Source: a virus. Taken from it: a stretch of 25,990 nucleotides of DNA. The stretch lies in the IMG/VR virus record IMGVR_UViG_3300032240_001705, positions 1 through 25,990 of that record. One strand, 5' to 3'. The notes under the pieces were generated by a model, which was not told where the DNA came from, searched no databases, and worked only from the letters and a program-made list of their open reading frames with translations. The position numbers and the translations under genes were made by a program. How positions within the stretch are numbered: position 1 is the stretch's first letter; each line of letters starts with the position of its first letter. This document shows, piece by piece, positions 1-8,945 of the stretch.

Positions 1-1083
1 GCTGTAAAAGTCGCCAGCAGTTCCTTGATAAAGACTAGATTGAATTGTTATTACTGCGCCGCTAACTGCTGTTATTTGACCTTCAAGATAAACAGTTCCC
101 CCACCAATTGCAGGGGCTATTGCGCGTGTACGTGCTCCAACAATATAAGGATGTGTTGTTTTATTTAATGTAAATACTTTATCGCCAAAACCCATTGAAA
201 CAGTTGAGTTAGAAACAATACCCTCGTAGCCTTGACCAGCTGCTCCTGTAGGACCAGTAGCACCTGTAGCTCCTGTAGGTCCAGTATCACCTTGAAGACC
301 AGAAACACCACGAGCACCAGTAGCTCCTGTAGCTCCAACAGGTCCTAATAAACCAGTTGGACCTGTTGGTCCAGTTGGGCCTGTGTCACCTTGTGAACCC
401 TGTGGTCCAACTTGTCCTTGATTACCGCGAGGTCCTGTAGGTCCCGAAGGTCCCGCACTTCCTGTTGCACCAGTAGGTCCTTCTAAGTTACCTACATTTT
501 TCCATGCAGATGTTGGTACATCCCAAATTACTAAACTACCGTCAGCAAGAAGATATGCTTGACCAGCAGTTCCAGTTGGATGCGCTGTTTGTAAAGCAGA
601 GAGTGTTGCGTACTCTCCAAGAATATTTAAACCTTGACCAGGAGAACCTGTTGGTCCTGTAGCGCCAGCAGTTCCAGAATAACCTTGTGGGCCAGTAGCA
701 CCAGTTGGGCCAGCAGTTCCTTGATTTCCCGAAGGACCTGTAGCACCTGTTCGTCCTGTAGGACCAGTAGCTCCTACTGCGCCCGCAGGTAGTGGGATAG
801 TTTCATATACCCAAGCATTTGAACTGCGGCGGTAAATTCGTATGTTTGCAGCGTCGCCAGTAATTTGTACAAACGCCCATTGATTAGCTGTAGGGGTTGG
901 GTATGCTGCTGTTAAATTAGCAAGAGTAGCGAAGGTGCCTAAAAATTGAGCAGGAAGTCCTTGAGAGCCAGTAGGGCCTGTAGGACCTGTAGGCCCTGTT
1001 GGTCCACCTAAAATGCCAGTAGGACCTGTAGCACCTGGGTACCAAGGACCATTATCTGGTGGAACAATTATAATATCTGCCAC
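1..1083 (-). CDS. Collagen-like tail fibre, C-terminus off the window
   Basis: Probable receptor-facing fibre. I read 361 codons from a GTG at 1083 with no stop before the left edge. Gly-X-Y triplets (mostly GPT, GAT, GPQ) occupy about residues 17-42, 101-150 and 202-285. Two related globular inserts separate them, at about 43-99 and 151-200. Each has a 'G-x-(Y/F)-A-T-L' opening and a Trp-containing close (AWVYET, AWKNVG). A third non-collagen segment starts near 286. Collagen triplets in phage fibres are known to form trimeric stalks. The GTG lies one base after the TAA of the upstream connector-like gene, so translation is probably coupled; the upstream GGTGGA is only a fair ribosome site. 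Receptor binding is inferred from the architecture. Confidence 0.85.
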   Translation of the reverse strand, partial: MADIIIVPPDNGPWYPGATGPTGILGGPTGPTGPTGPTGSQGLPAQFLGTFATLANLTAAYPTPTANQWAFVQITGDAANIRIYRRSSNAWVYETIPLPAGAVGATGPTGRTGATGPSGNQGTAGPTGATGPQGYSGTAGATGPTGSPGQGLNILGEYATLSALQTAHPTGTAGQAYLLADGSLVIWDVPTSAWKNVGNLEGPTGATGSAGPSGPTGPRGNQGQVGPQGSQGDTGPTGPTGPTGLLGPVGATGATGARGVSGLQGDTGPTGATGATGPTGAAGQGYEGIVSNSTVSMGFGDKVFTLNKTTHPYIVGARTRAIAPAIGGGTVYLEGQITAVSGAVITIQSSLYQGTAGDFYS

Positions 1084-1084
1084 G

Positions 1085-2143
1085 TTAATCCACCGTTACC
1101 TGTTGAGTTACGAATACTTGACCTCGCAAAAATGTTTTTTCAAATGTGCTGTCTACAGTAGATGTAGCCTGCAAATCCCAAAATCCTCGCACTGGTAGAT
1201 ATCTGGTGTCATTTTTAGGTAGCGAAATTCTTATACGTCCAGTTGCGTTATCAACAATTGTAACATTGAAGGCTGCGTATCTAGTAGGTGAATTTGGATA
1301 AGTTCGAATTTCAGATTTAAATACAAGATTGGTTACAGCAGCTCCTAATACAAAGTCTTGTGAAAAACTGTCCCCTTGGTTCATAACAAGGTCATATGCC
1401 TGAATAGTTGTTGGAAAGTCTTTACGACCCATTAGGTCGTTTTGTAGATACACACGCTCTGGTTTACGAGCATCGTCAAATTCTTGAGCCATGTATACAG
1501 GGACAAGTTTATTAGTCCAACGACTTACACGACGAAGCGTGCCCATTTGTATACGCCATAGGCCAATGTTTAAAGCTGCACATAGGTTCTTATATTGTTC
1601 TGTGCGTTGAGCAATCATACTAGTTAATTGAGCAAAGCGTTCTGAACGAGGAATAACAACGCCGTCTGGGGCGGTAATATTAATGTCAAACGCAGCATCT
1701 GTAGCAAGAGCCCATAGACCTTCAATAGTTGCCAAAATAGCTAGTGGGTATTCTTCTACTGCAGGGATACTGCCAATTGTTACTAGGCTTCCGTAAGCAT
1801 CTGTTCTTTCATATGTGTGCTGTGTAACAGCAGTATTAACAAAACGGGTGATGTCATCGTCAGAAAAATAACGATAACCAATGCCGTGAACTGTAAGAGT
1901 ATCCCCATTGTTAATTGGGTTTTGAAATCTAATGATGCCCTGGTCTACCTCTAATTTGTAACCAGTAGGGGCGGGGACGTAGTTTTCTGTTACCGTTACA
2001 AGAAGTGTATATGGGTCAACAGGCTTTGTATTTAAATAAAATTCTTTTGTTCTTCCGTCACCAGTAGCTGTAAAGGTGAACTCTTTTGCGCTATCGCCAA
2101 GCTCAAGGCGTACGCGGGATATCAAATCCGATAAGAGGGCCAC
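1085..2143 (-). CDS. Head-tail connector-like structural protein
   Basis: 352 residues starting at GTG 2143, preceded by AGGAG seven bases away. The N-terminus ([17 protein letters not shown]) followed by a beta-rich segment and a helical segment near residues 95-185 resembles connector/adaptor proteins found downstream of capsid genes. The C-terminal 100 residues (from about 250, opening with a '[11 protein letters not shown]' stretch) look like a small immunoglobulin-like beta domain of the kind found in baseplate upper proteins. The position, directly after capsid genes and before the fibre, fits a neck or tail-interface role. An intrinsic terminator lies between it and the gene upstream. 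The family assignment is by resemblance only; a baseplate or neck-fibre subunit is an alternative. Confidence 0.6.
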   Translation of the reverse strand: MALLSDLISRVRLELGDSAKEFTFTATGDGRTKEFYLNTKPVDPYTLLVTVTENYVPAPTGYKLEVDQGIIRFQNPINNGDTLTVHGIGYRYFSDDDITRFVNTAVTQHTYERTDAYGSLVTIGSIPAVEEYPLAILATIEGLWALATDAAFDINITAPDGVVIPRSERFAQLTSMIAQRTEQYKNLCAALNIGLWRIQMGTLRRVSRWTNKLVPVYMAQEFDDARKPERVYLQNDLMGRKDFPTTIQAYDLVMNQGDSFSQDFVLGAAVTNLVFKSEIRTYPNSPTRYAAFNVTIVDNATGRIRISLPKNDTRYLPVRGFWDLQATSTVDSTFEKTFLRGQVFVTQQVTVD

Positions 2144-2206
2144 TCACTTACTCCTAACGTTGCTAACACATAATGTCAGCTTTGGGAATGAAAGTCTTTA
2201 CAAACG

Positions 2207-2231
2207 AAAAAGCGGGCCACTAGTGCCCGCT
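2207..2231 (-). terminator. Intrinsic terminator between head and connector genes
   Basis: On the minus strand a seven-base-pair stem AGCGGGC/GCCCGCT (2225-2231 with 2211-2217) closes a seven-base loop and runs directly into a T tract (2207-2210). It follows the 2248-2616 gene by 17 bases. The loop sequence is itself self-complementary, so the stem may extend. Confidence 0.8.
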
Positions 2232-2247
2232 GATTCGCCCATTAATG

Positions 2248-2616
2248 CTAGATAACTCCAGCTAGGTAACCTTTTTCCAGTAGGTGTTGGGCTACATTTT
2301 TTGAAACTTTATACTTCTGTCCAGCTTTAAAGCTGTAGTAGTTGCCTACTCCGAGTGTCATATTTTCAATGTCTTCTACAACACGGATTACAACGGTCTC
2401 TTCATTAGCTGATGCAACGACTGTAGGTTCGTCAATGATTACTGTTGCTCTGTTAGGCTCTGTGTAATCTACGACTTCAGTTTCAAGTTTAATTTGGGCT
2501 TCAGCGGTTGCCATAGACATTGAGGCTGCTCGCTCAGATAAGGCTTCAGCATTTGCTGTAATCTGTGCTTCGCGTGCGCGACCTGTAACATCTTGAGGCT
2601 TTACTTTACTTGCCAT
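2248..2616 (-). CDS. Small head-region protein, function unknown
   Basis: 122 residues, ATG at 2616 with TAGGAG upstream. Residues 1-45 are Ala/Glu-rich and probably helical. The C-terminal 35 residues contain a pattern common in small phage head-region proteins: 'YSFKAGQKYKVSKNVAQHL' then 'LEKGYL', meaning a short beta hairpin and a helix ending in a glycine turn. It lies directly after the major capsid gene, the place where decoration or head-completion proteins usually sit. No catalytic motif is seen. A capsid-associated role is inferred from position and the C-terminal motif. Confidence 0.7.
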   Translation of the reverse strand: MASKVKPQDVTGRAREAQITANAEALSERAASMSMATAEAQIKLETEVVDYTEPNRATVIIDEPTVVASANEETVVIRVVEDIENMTLGVGNYYSFKAGQKYKVSKNVAQHLLEKGYLAGVI

Positions 2617-2685
2617 TTGTATTCTCCTAATTAATGTCTGTTATTGGGTGGGCAGTTTGAAGACGTACCCAGGTCTGTGTTTTAG

Positions 2686-3756
2686 TTAGTTGGTTTCTGC
2701 AATGATTACAGCCTGGTCAGTAATTAGACCAAGACCGAAGATTGAGTACCAAGCAAGAGCATGCTCACGACCGAAGTCAAGGATGCCACCATCACGAAGT
2801 TCAACAGGAAGTGAGATTGCGTGACCGAATGCGTTATCTCCAATGAAGATTGCATCGTAGCGGTCAGAACCACCGTTACCTGTGTACTGTGCAGGGGTTA
2901 CATAACCTCCGCCAGCTGTGATTGTTGGGTTAGTAACAGCTGTATCAGCTGTGTAAGAAGAACCAGCACCACCAACGACCTTGCGAACTTGTGTTGTCTC
3001 AATGAATACTGTGTCGTACAAACGACCAACTTCACCGAGCATAAAGTTGCCTGGAGCAGCGTACTTAGTGACTTCAATAAATTCTGGATTGTCACGAAGC
3101 TTACGGCTCTGGTGTGGGTGAACGAAGCCAACATAGGTTTCGCCCAAACGAGGGATGTTCTTTGTTGCTAATGTCTCTACAACGTCCTTAACAGTCTTAG
3201 GTGTCAAGTTAAATGCACCAGTCATTGTAGCACGTGATGTGCCCTTTGTGCCGTCTGCATACCAGTTGTTAACTGCTGAAAGGTTTGAGCGGTCTTCTCC
3301 GTAAACGGTTGAAGTTGCTGCGTAGAGAGTGTCGCGTGATAGCTGGTCTAGATAGATAGCCATGTTACGACCGAGAAGACGTGAGGCTGAAGCCATTACG
3401 TCATCAAATGAAGCATTGAGAAGAAGTTCTGAAACAGCAAGAGCATAACCATGCTCTGTTACTGTGATAGAGAACTGCTGTGCAGTCAATGCATTTGTTT
3501 GCATGCGTACACCTTCGACAAGCGCTGATGCGAAGCCTAGGTTGTTATAACGCATGAAGTTAATCTGTAGTCCAGGTGCAACACCTAATTCAGTCTTCTT
3601 GACTGCGAACTGCTCAAAGCGAAGAATCGGCATAGCCTGGAAAAGAATTTCCTTGCTCCAGATTACCTGAATCGCCTGAGTTAGCTGGGTGTTTGTACCT
3701 GAGTACGCTGTTGGGGCTGCGGCTAGATTGCCAGTACCCGTAATACCAGATGCCAT
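2686..3756 (-). CDS. Major capsid protein, N4-gp56 family type
   Basis: 356 residues, ATG 3756 with AAGGAG upstream. The protein resembles the N4 gp56 major capsid family (HK97-like fold). The N-terminus is flexible and Ala/Gly/Thr-rich. It is followed by 'FEQFAVKKTELG', 'LVEGV', 'TEHGYALAVSE', the helix with 'LLGRNMAIYLDQ' (the spine-helix region), 'FVHPHQSRKLRDN' near residues 215-230 and 'DAIFIGDNAFG' near 300. Length is normal for the family. It follows the scaffold gene and precedes small head genes, as expected. No separate maturation protease is evident in the window. Confidence 0.9.
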   Translation of the reverse strand: MASGITGTGNLAAAPTAYSGTNTQLTQAIQVIWSKEILFQAMPILRFEQFAVKKTELGVAPGLQINFMRYNNLGFASALVEGVRMQTNALTAQQFSITVTEHGYALAVSELLLNASFDDVMASASRLLGRNMAIYLDQLSRDTLYAATSTVYGEDRSNLSAVNNWYADGTKGTSRATMTGAFNLTPKTVKDVVETLATKNIPRLGETYVGFVHPHQSRKLRDNPEFIEVTKYAAPGNFMLGEVGRLYDTVFIETTQVRKVVGGAGSSYTADTAVTNPTITAGGGYVTPAQYTGNGGSDRYDAIFIGDNAFGHAISLPVELRDGGILDFGREHALAWYSIFGLGLITDQAVIIAETN

Positions 3757-3799
3757 TTTAGCTATTTACTCCTTGGTTGGTTGGATTTGGAATTGGGAT

Positions 3800-4579
3800 T
3801 TACCCGAACAATCCGCGAGACTTACCACGAGCAGTGCTGCCCAAGATACGTTCTCTGTATTTTGCATAATCATTCATTGACATAGACTGAATATCTTCAG
3901 CCGATAACGAGCGTTGCTCCATATTGTCGTCCATTGGTCCGAGCGGGGGCGTGGTTACCCTTGTCCCCGTCATTTCTTTTCGTGCATTCTGCATAGCAGA
4001 TTGCGCCGATTCAAGAATCCTGCTTGAACGTAACTTTAAGTTCTCAATACTTTCGTCAACTTCTTCAGCGGTATTGCCGCTAATAAGGTCGATAAGTTCT
4101 GGAATAATTGCGTCACGTTCTGTTTCTACACGCTGTTGGCGGTAGTTCTGGAGGTCAGCAAAGGCTTTCTCACGCTCCAGAAGAGCAAAGGCTCGTTCAC
4201 GCTCTTGGCGCTCACGCTCCAACTGCTCCTTCCATTCTTGCTCTTTAATTTTAATAAGGTCTTTAGCTTCAATATTAGCTTCTAGCTTTTCCTGCTCTTC
4301 TGCTTCTTTAGCTTTCTGCTTTGCTTCACGCTCAGCTTCTCGCTCTGCTCTTTCCTTACTAAGTATGTCCAGTTGTGACTTCAGGTTTTCAATCTGAGGG
4401 TACAACTTTTCTTTTTCTTGAGCTCGTACCTTAGCTAGGTCTTCTTCAGTATAAAACTTTGAAGACTTAGTAGTAGTAGGTGCGTCAGCGACAAGTGAAT
4501 TGTCTGACGACTCAGCTACGACTGGAACGGTACCTGCTTCGGCTGCAAAAGCCTCAGCGTTTCCTTGTGCTGTTTCCAT
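3800..4579 (-). CDS. Capsid scaffolding protein
   Basis: 259 residues from ATG 4579, chosen because AAAAGGA lies eight bases upstream; a longer in-frame start at 4627 has no ribosome site. The N-terminus is acidic and Ala-rich. A highly charged Glu/Lys/Arg/Gln region from about residue 45 to 150 has heptad character (runs like 'EREAEREAKQKAKEAEEQEK') and predicts a long coiled coil. The C-terminus is basic ('GSTARGKSRGLFG'), as in scaffolds that contact the capsid protein. The place between portal and major capsid genes is the classic scaffold position. Composition and synteny support the call; sequence identity cannot be tested here. Confidence 0.85.
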   Translation of the reverse strand: METAQGNAEAFAAEAGTVPVVAESSDNSLVADAPTTTKSSKFYTEEDLAKVRAQEKEKLYPQIENLKSQLDILSKERAEREAEREAKQKAKEAEEQEKLEANIEAKDLIKIKEQEWKEQLERERQERERAFALLEREKAFADLQNYRQQRVETERDAIIPELIDLISGNTAEEVDESIENLKLRSSRILESAQSAMQNARKEMTGTRVTTPPLGPMDDNMEQRSLSAEDIQSMSMNDYAKYRERILGSTARGKSRGLFG

Positions 4580-4640
4580 AACAAGATTCCTTTTCTTCCT
4601 AGAGGTCGTTTTCCGAATTAGTAACACATATGACCGAACG

Positions 4641-4667
4641 TTGTATTAATTGTCGTTCTTAATACAA
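4641..4667. repeat. Perfect 9-bp inverted repeat in the portal-scaffold gap
   Basis: TTGTATTAA (4641-4649) and TTAATACAA (4659-4667) are exact reverse complements around a nine-base loop. It sits in the 107-base gap between the portal stop and the scaffold start. The stem is AT-rich, so it is a weak RNA hairpin and may instead be a protein-binding palindrome. Confidence 0.6.
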
Positions 4668-4686
4668 AAAATGTCTGCGTAAACGC

Positions 4687-6393
4687 TTATTTTTCGTATT
4701 CTTCTGGTACACGTCTCTGTGGGAGAACGGTGCCATAAGCTTCAGTAACCAACTTGTTGCGTAGGTCTGCTTCGCCCATATCGGCGGCTGCTAGAGCCTC
4801 GTCCATTGTTGGAGGTAGTACAGCAGGCCCTACTGGACCGCCGTCAGCGCCAGGAGCGCCAGGTTTTCCACCCGTTTCAGGGTTAGGCATCGTGCCTGTA
4901 AGTTCAGCAATTTCTTGTTCAATTTGTGTTTGCAACAGTCTTAGAGAACCATCAGCAACAGCGTCATCCATAAGCTCTTGACGAATCTCATTAAGTTTCT
5001 CTGTAGGGAATGACTCTCCAAGGGTACGCAAAGCGCCTTCCTTAGATTCCAATCCAAGAGATAGCATTGTTTGAACTTCATTAAGTGCAATTAACTTGTC
5101 TAATGGAAGTGGTTGTGGAAAACGGACATAAGTTTGGTAGGTTATAGAGTCATTAGGGTCTAGCTGCTCTAATTGACCAGTTTTTAATTTAACGTTGGTT
5201 GTAGGGTTCCACGTAAAGGTTTCAGGCTCTTTAACTGCAAGGCTACGTAGAATAAGCTCATTAACACGTTCTAAACCACGTGCATACTGAATAATCTTTT
5301 GGTGGTAGCGGTTCATCAAAGGCTGAAACTGGATAGATAGTGCTACGCCTGATGTATTAGAAATAGGCTGTGCTTGACCAAGAGCGGTCTCAGGAACACC
5401 GACCATCTCGTGCATAGACTTCTTAAGCATAGCTAAGAACTCCATAGCACCTTTAAGGCCCTGTGCTCCACCTTCAAGGTTTTCTACACGAGCATCTTTA
5501 GGAAGACCACCCCATACCTTGTTAGCTCCCTTTTCTAGTTGGGAAGCTTTTGCTCCGATGATGACTGTGACTGGCGCAGCATGGTAGTTAACGATGTCTG
5601 CAATATCAGTAGCGGTCTCATTATAAGTACGGTTAATGTTAATAATATCGTAGCAATCAGCAAGACCCCAAGGACTGCCGCTAATACGAACATTAGGAAT
5701 ATGAACAATGGGAATAGTACCAAGCGGGTTAGGGCGAGAATCAATAAGTTCATCATTGATATATTCCTCAATCACGTCGTCTGTAAGAATCTCAGTATAG
5801 GTGAATACCTGACGTGTTCCTTCTAGAGATGTTCCCCAAAAACGATACTTTAACTTAAAACGTATAAGGCGCTCGCGGTCATGTGGGTGAAACTCAGGAA
5901 ATGCAAAAGAAGAGTTAAGAGGAAGTACGCGTACACGACCAGGGTGTTGCATACCAGATGGGTCTACCCAAGGTTCTTCATAAGCTACCTTAACAAAGCA
6001 GTCGCCAGATACTGTTCCTTGCTGACCAATTTCCCATAGAACTGTAGCTTTGTTGTTATCTACTTCCCACACACGCTCAAGTAGGTCTGGGACAATAGCT
6101 TCTGTTTCTTTAGGGCTGCGAAAGTCTACGCCCTTACCAAAAGTAAAGTTAATAATAAAATCTGTAAAAGCTCGGTAATAGTTTAAAACTAGCTGTGTGT
6201 CGCCTACTTGACGGCGATATGAATAGTGATGACCTAGGTACATAGCCCAGTTCATTGAGTAACGGTTTAGGCGTGGGCCATGAACTTCAAATTCTTCATC
6301 AGCCAGCTCTACTAATCCCAATGGGGAAATAGAGATAGTTAAATCGCTAGACGCCGCCCTATAACTAGGGGGCGAAAAATCAATGCCGCTCAA
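4687..6393 (-). CDS. Portal protein
   Basis: 568 residues starting at TTG 6393, with AAGGTGG four bases upstream; no ATG is better placed. It forms the dodecameric DNA gate at one capsid vertex. Portal-like features include an N-terminal segment with 'YYRAFTDFIINFTFGKG' near residue 75, 'GDCFVKVAYEEPW' near 130, 'PLGTIPIVHIPNVR' near 225 and the helical stem region 'VGVPETALGQ' near 335, followed by a long helix and 'RYHQKIIQYARGLE'. The C-terminal 60 residues are Gly/Pro-rich and disordered. Length and position between terminase and scaffold match actinophage and SPP1-type portals. Confidence 0.92.
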   Translation of the reverse strand: MSGIDFSPPSYRAASSDLTISISPLGLVELADEEFEVHGPRLNRYSMNWAMYLGHHYSYRRQVGDTQLVLNYYRAFTDFIINFTFGKGVDFRSPKETEAIVPDLLERVWEVDNNKATVLWEIGQQGTVSGDCFVKVAYEEPWVDPSGMQHPGRVRVLPLNSSFAFPEFHPHDRERLIRFKLKYRFWGTSLEGTRQVFTYTEILTDDVIEEYINDELIDSRPNPLGTIPIVHIPNVRISGSPWGLADCYDIININRTYNETATDIADIVNYHAAPVTVIIGAKASQLEKGANKVWGGLPKDARVENLEGGAQGLKGAMEFLAMLKKSMHEMVGVPETALGQAQPISNTSGVALSIQFQPLMNRYHQKIIQYARGLERVNELILRSLAVKEPETFTWNPTTNVKLKTGQLEQLDPNDSITYQTYVRFPQPLPLDKLIALNEVQTMLSLGLESKEGALRTLGESFPTEKLNEIRQELMDDAVADGSLRLLQTQIEQEIAELTGTMPNPETGGKPGAPGADGGPVGPAVLPPTMDEALAAADMGEADLRNKLVTEAYGTVLPQRRVPEEYEK

Positions 6394-6441
6394 CTATCCA
6401 CCTTTTCTAAAATAGAAACAAAGAATACCAGTAAATCTAAT

Positions 6442-6747
6442 TTAGCGAAACTGCTCGCCACGGGTGATGTTCTTACCAATGGGCTTAGTTACTTTCTTTT
6501 TTTGGTTTTCTTCTTTTTTCTCTTTTTCTTCTTCAACATAGTCACGAAAACGTGGGTCTACGTCTTTTTTAGATTTAACGTATTGTCCGCCCATTTGATT
6601 GTACTTAGCGTGAATCCAGTGACCACGTGCGGGAGAGTTTTTATTAAATTTTGTTCCTGCTTGAGCAGTAATCATGTTCCAAAGTTTAGGGTTAGCAGGT
6701 TCCTGCTTCTCCGTCTTCTTTGCTTCTTTACCTCTAATTAATGCCAT
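6442..6747 (-). CDS. Conserved phage-type small basic protein, unknown
   Basis: 101 residues. I do not recognise a named domain. Residues 1-20 are Lys/Glu-rich. The middle has an ordered-looking motif, 'SPARGHWIHAKYNQMGGQYV', then 'DPRFRDY'. Residues 70-95 are a Lys/Glu run likely to be helical or disordered. It lies between the terminase-side genes and portal, 48 bases before the portal start, and just after a strong terminator. Nucleic-acid or capsid association is possible from the basic charge but unproven. Confidence 0.75.
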   Translation of the reverse strand: MALIRGKEAKKTEKQEPANPKLWNMITAQAGTKFNKNSPARGHWIHAKYNQMGGQYVKSKKDVDPRFRDYVEEEKEKKEENQKKKVTKPIGKNITRGEQFR

Positions 6748-6766
6748 GATGATTCCTTAAATGGGA

Positions 6767-6809
6767 AAACTACCCCCGCCAGACAAGCAAGTCTGAATAC
6801 GGGGGTAGT
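6767..6809 (-). terminator. Intrinsic terminator with two-tier stem
   Basis: A ten-base-pair outer stem, ACTACCCCCG with CGGGGGTAGT, encloses a second five-base-pair stem (CAGAC/GTCTG at 6780-6784 and 6791-6795). On the minus strand it is followed by TTTTCCC. It lies between the 6818-7216 and 6442-6747 genes and should reduce transcription into the portal and capsid genes unless antiterminated. Confidence 0.75.
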
Positions 6810-6817
6810 GAACCTAA

Positions 6818-7216
6818 TTAGTCGTTTACTACGGAAGGGTTGCCAGCCTTTTGGTTACCACCGCTAAGGAATTTTTCCTCAAAGCGATTGTCGCCATGGT
6901 CAGCAAACGCACCTGCTGAAAACTCAGAAAGATGAGCTGGTGCTTCTACCCATGCTGCTGAACCAACATGTGCGCGTTCGCGCATTGTCTCTTCAGCTGT
7001 CTTTGTGTGAACAGGCTTGTTACGGTTTGGACGACCTGCAGCAGGTTCGTATCCAGACATAGCACCTGTAGTGAATTCCTGTGGAATATCAGTATCAGTT
7101 GCAAGACCTTCTTCAAAACGTAGTGGGCCACGCTGTCCTGGTGTTGCAGGTGACATCTTACGGTCGTAAGCAGTGTCTGCACTCTCAGGGAACTTAGGTG
7201 TTGGGGCAATTGCCAT
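6818..7216 (-). CDS. Disordered protein downstream of terminase, unknown
   Basis: 132 residues, ATG 7216 with a good AAGGAG ribosome site. It is rich in Pro, Gly, Ala and charged residues, with almost no hydrophobic core, so it is probably largely disordered. Short ordered-looking pieces are 'HLSEFSAGAFADHGDNRFEEKFL' (as two parts) near residues 95-118. No motif is recognised. Its place between terminase and portal in the head cluster suggests a virion-assembly role, which is inference from position only. Confidence 0.75.
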   Translation of the reverse strand: MAIAPTPKFPESADTAYDRKMSPATPGQRGPLRFEEGLATDTDIPQEFTTGAMSGYEPAAGRPNRNKPVHTKTAEETMRERAHVGSAAWVEAPAHLSEFSAGAFADHGDNRFEEKFLSGGNQKAGNPSVVND

Positions 7217-7296
7217 TTTTATTACTCCTTATAAGGGTTGAGGACCTCAAGAAAAGTATCCCCGTCCTTGAGCGTAAAGTCAGGCTAAAGTCTGGG

Positions 7297-8883
7297 CTAT
7301 CTACTGAAGAACGGTGAACTAGACACTTCAACTGATGGCATGGTTAGGTCCAAGGTTAAAGAGCAAGCAATAGCTAAAGAGTCTGCAAAGTCATCATGTG
7401 CGTGAGCTTCTTCTGGAGCATGTGCCAAAAAGTTAGGACCAGTAAATTTGGTCTCTAGGTCAACCATTTGTTGGTAAAAACGCTTCCATCTACGAAGTTG
7501 ACGCGTCTTTGCGTGTGCAGGCCAACCAACCAATCTACGGTCAATTAAAGCCTTAAGGTGTTTCCATCGTTTAGATTGTTCTGGCTGACTACTGCCTATA
7601 GCGTGAACCTCTGCTCTAGGAAGTAGAAGCTTAAGTCTTTGTGCTACTGCGTCACCAACGCCGTTAGCATCTACACCAACAGCTAGTACATCGTAAGAGC
7701 TTAAGAAGTTAATAATTTGAAAGTACTGGTCTTCCCAATCATCGCCCTGTAGTTCTAACCAATCTAAAATACGATGGTCAAAATAACCAAACTCATCTGG
7801 CCTATCCCAATCAACCCAAACAACTGTAACAACCGTAGAATCAAGCTTACGGGCGGGGTCAATGCCCACTACAACAGGTGAACGATGCCAAGCTTTTACA
7901 ACTTGTTGTGAGGTATCCCCAAGCTCATCCATAACAGCAGACGTAACAAACATTCCGCGCTCAAGTAACCAAACGCAACAATAAGACATTCTAAACTCAT
8001 CTGAGTCTTCGCCAATACGAAGTTTTTCTTTTTTGATAAACTTTTTATAATTTTCGTTGCACTTACTTACATCCTGATAATCCCACTCAAAGTGGTTCTG
8101 ACGTCTACCTCTATTTGTTTGTCTACGTTTATTAAGTTGAATAGACCGATAGAAGTTGTTTTTGTGCGTAGTGGGGGTGCCAGTCTTAACCATAGTACCT
8201 GAGTAATACGCAAGCATAGGTGAGATGGACTTAGATACTACAAAGTCATCTGCTTCCTGGCACTCATCAATAACAATAAGGTGGAAAGACTTAGATTCAA
8301 TCTTTGCACGAGGGTTAGCGGTCATCATCATTAGGCTACTGCCTGAATTTTTAAGTCTAATCTGTCGTGTAACTCCAGGCACTTTACCGAGGGAATCATC
8401 AATCTCAGGGTCGCCTAGAATTTCTAAAGCACGCTCAGAAGTAAGCCTATTAACAGTACGGCCGAAGAGAGTTTCTACCTGACCCTCAACTGGAGCAAAC
8501 ATGCCAATCCAAATGCCGTCCTTAAACTTACCTAACAAATCTGGGTACATCTTTGCAAGGCGCGGCAATAGAACCATTAGCGTAGCTACTGTGTTAGCAA
8601 TTGTTTCAGACTTACCTGACTGACGTGCAGCTAACGCAGTTATTTCTTCACCATCGTTAATAATTACAGACTCTATAATACGCCTAGAAAGAGGAAGTTG
8701 ATATGGGTGAAGTGGGTGTCCTACAAGGGCATCCATAAACTGGATGCAACGGTCAACTAGTTTTTTAACAAACTCTTTAGATAGTTCATCAAGCTCAATC
8801 TCTTCATCTTCAGGAACCTCTTCCTCAAAGACATCGGGAAAAAACTCATCCTCGTCTTCTTCTATCACAATGTTGTTTTCCAT
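7297..8883 (-). CDS. terL: Terminase large subunit
   Basis: 528 residues. It is the ATP-driven DNA packaging motor with a C-terminal nuclease that cuts concatemers. After an acidic N-terminus (residues 1-35) come a Q-motif-like 'HPYQLPLSRRI', the Walker A 'AARQSGKSE' (85-93), Walker B 'LIVIDE' (202-207) with catalytic Glu207, and the coupling motif 'TGTP' (234-237). The nuclease half has the three acidic positions expected of an RNase H-like fold: D342 in 'GIDPARKLDST', D405 in 'VGVDANGVGD', and D497/D498/D501 in 'AHDDFADSLA'. All key residues are present, so it should be active. A strong terminator lies just upstream of its start. No small subunit was recognised nearby. Confidence 0.97.
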   Translation of the reverse strand: MENNIVIEEDEDEFFPDVFEEEVPEDEEIELDELSKEFVKKLVDRCIQFMDALVGHPLHPYQLPLSRRIIESVIINDGEEITALAARQSGKSETIANTVATLMVLLPRLAKMYPDLLGKFKDGIWIGMFAPVEGQVETLFGRTVNRLTSERALEILGDPEIDDSLGKVPGVTRQIRLKNSGSSLMMMTANPRAKIESKSFHLIVIDECQEADDFVVSKSISPMLAYYSGTMVKTGTPTTHKNNFYRSIQLNKRRQTNRGRRQNHFEWDYQDVSKCNENYKKFIKKEKLRIGEDSDEFRMSYCCVWLLERGMFVTSAVMDELGDTSQQVVKAWHRSPVVVGIDPARKLDSTVVTVVWVDWDRPDEFGYFDHRILDWLELQGDDWEDQYFQIINFLSSYDVLAVGVDANGVGDAVAQRLKLLLPRAEVHAIGSSQPEQSKRWKHLKALIDRRLVGWPAHAKTRQLRRWKRFYQQMVDLETKFTGPNFLAHAPEEAHAHDDFADSLAIACSLTLDLTMPSVEVSSSPFFSR

Positions 8884-8903
8884 AATGTACCTATTCTAAT
8901 GTA

Positions 8904-8933
8904 AAACAAAAACCCTGGGCTGTTAACCCAGGG
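8904..8933 (-). terminator. Intrinsic terminator immediately before terL
   Basis: The minus strand has CCCTGGG (8927-8933), a seven-base loop, CCCAGGG (8913-8919), then TTTTTGTTTT. Only about 20 bases separate the T tract from the terL ATG, leaving no room for a promoter, so terL must be reached by readthrough or antitermination. Confidence 0.85.
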
Positions 8934-8945
8934 ATTCTTGCGCCA

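Noticed and set aside
1-1083. Diversity-generating retroelement acting on the fibre gene
   Set aside because: No reverse transcriptase gene and no template/variable repeat pair were seen in the window.
2821-3171. 116-codon plus-strand open frame opposite the major capsid gene
   Set aside because: A shadow of the capsid coding sequence; Cys/Thr/Val-rich antisense composition, no start context.
4580-4627. Longer start (4627) for the scaffold protein
   Set aside because: No ribosome site there, and the added 16 residues are very basic and unlike the acidic N-terminus; ATG 4579 has AAAAGGA at good spacing.
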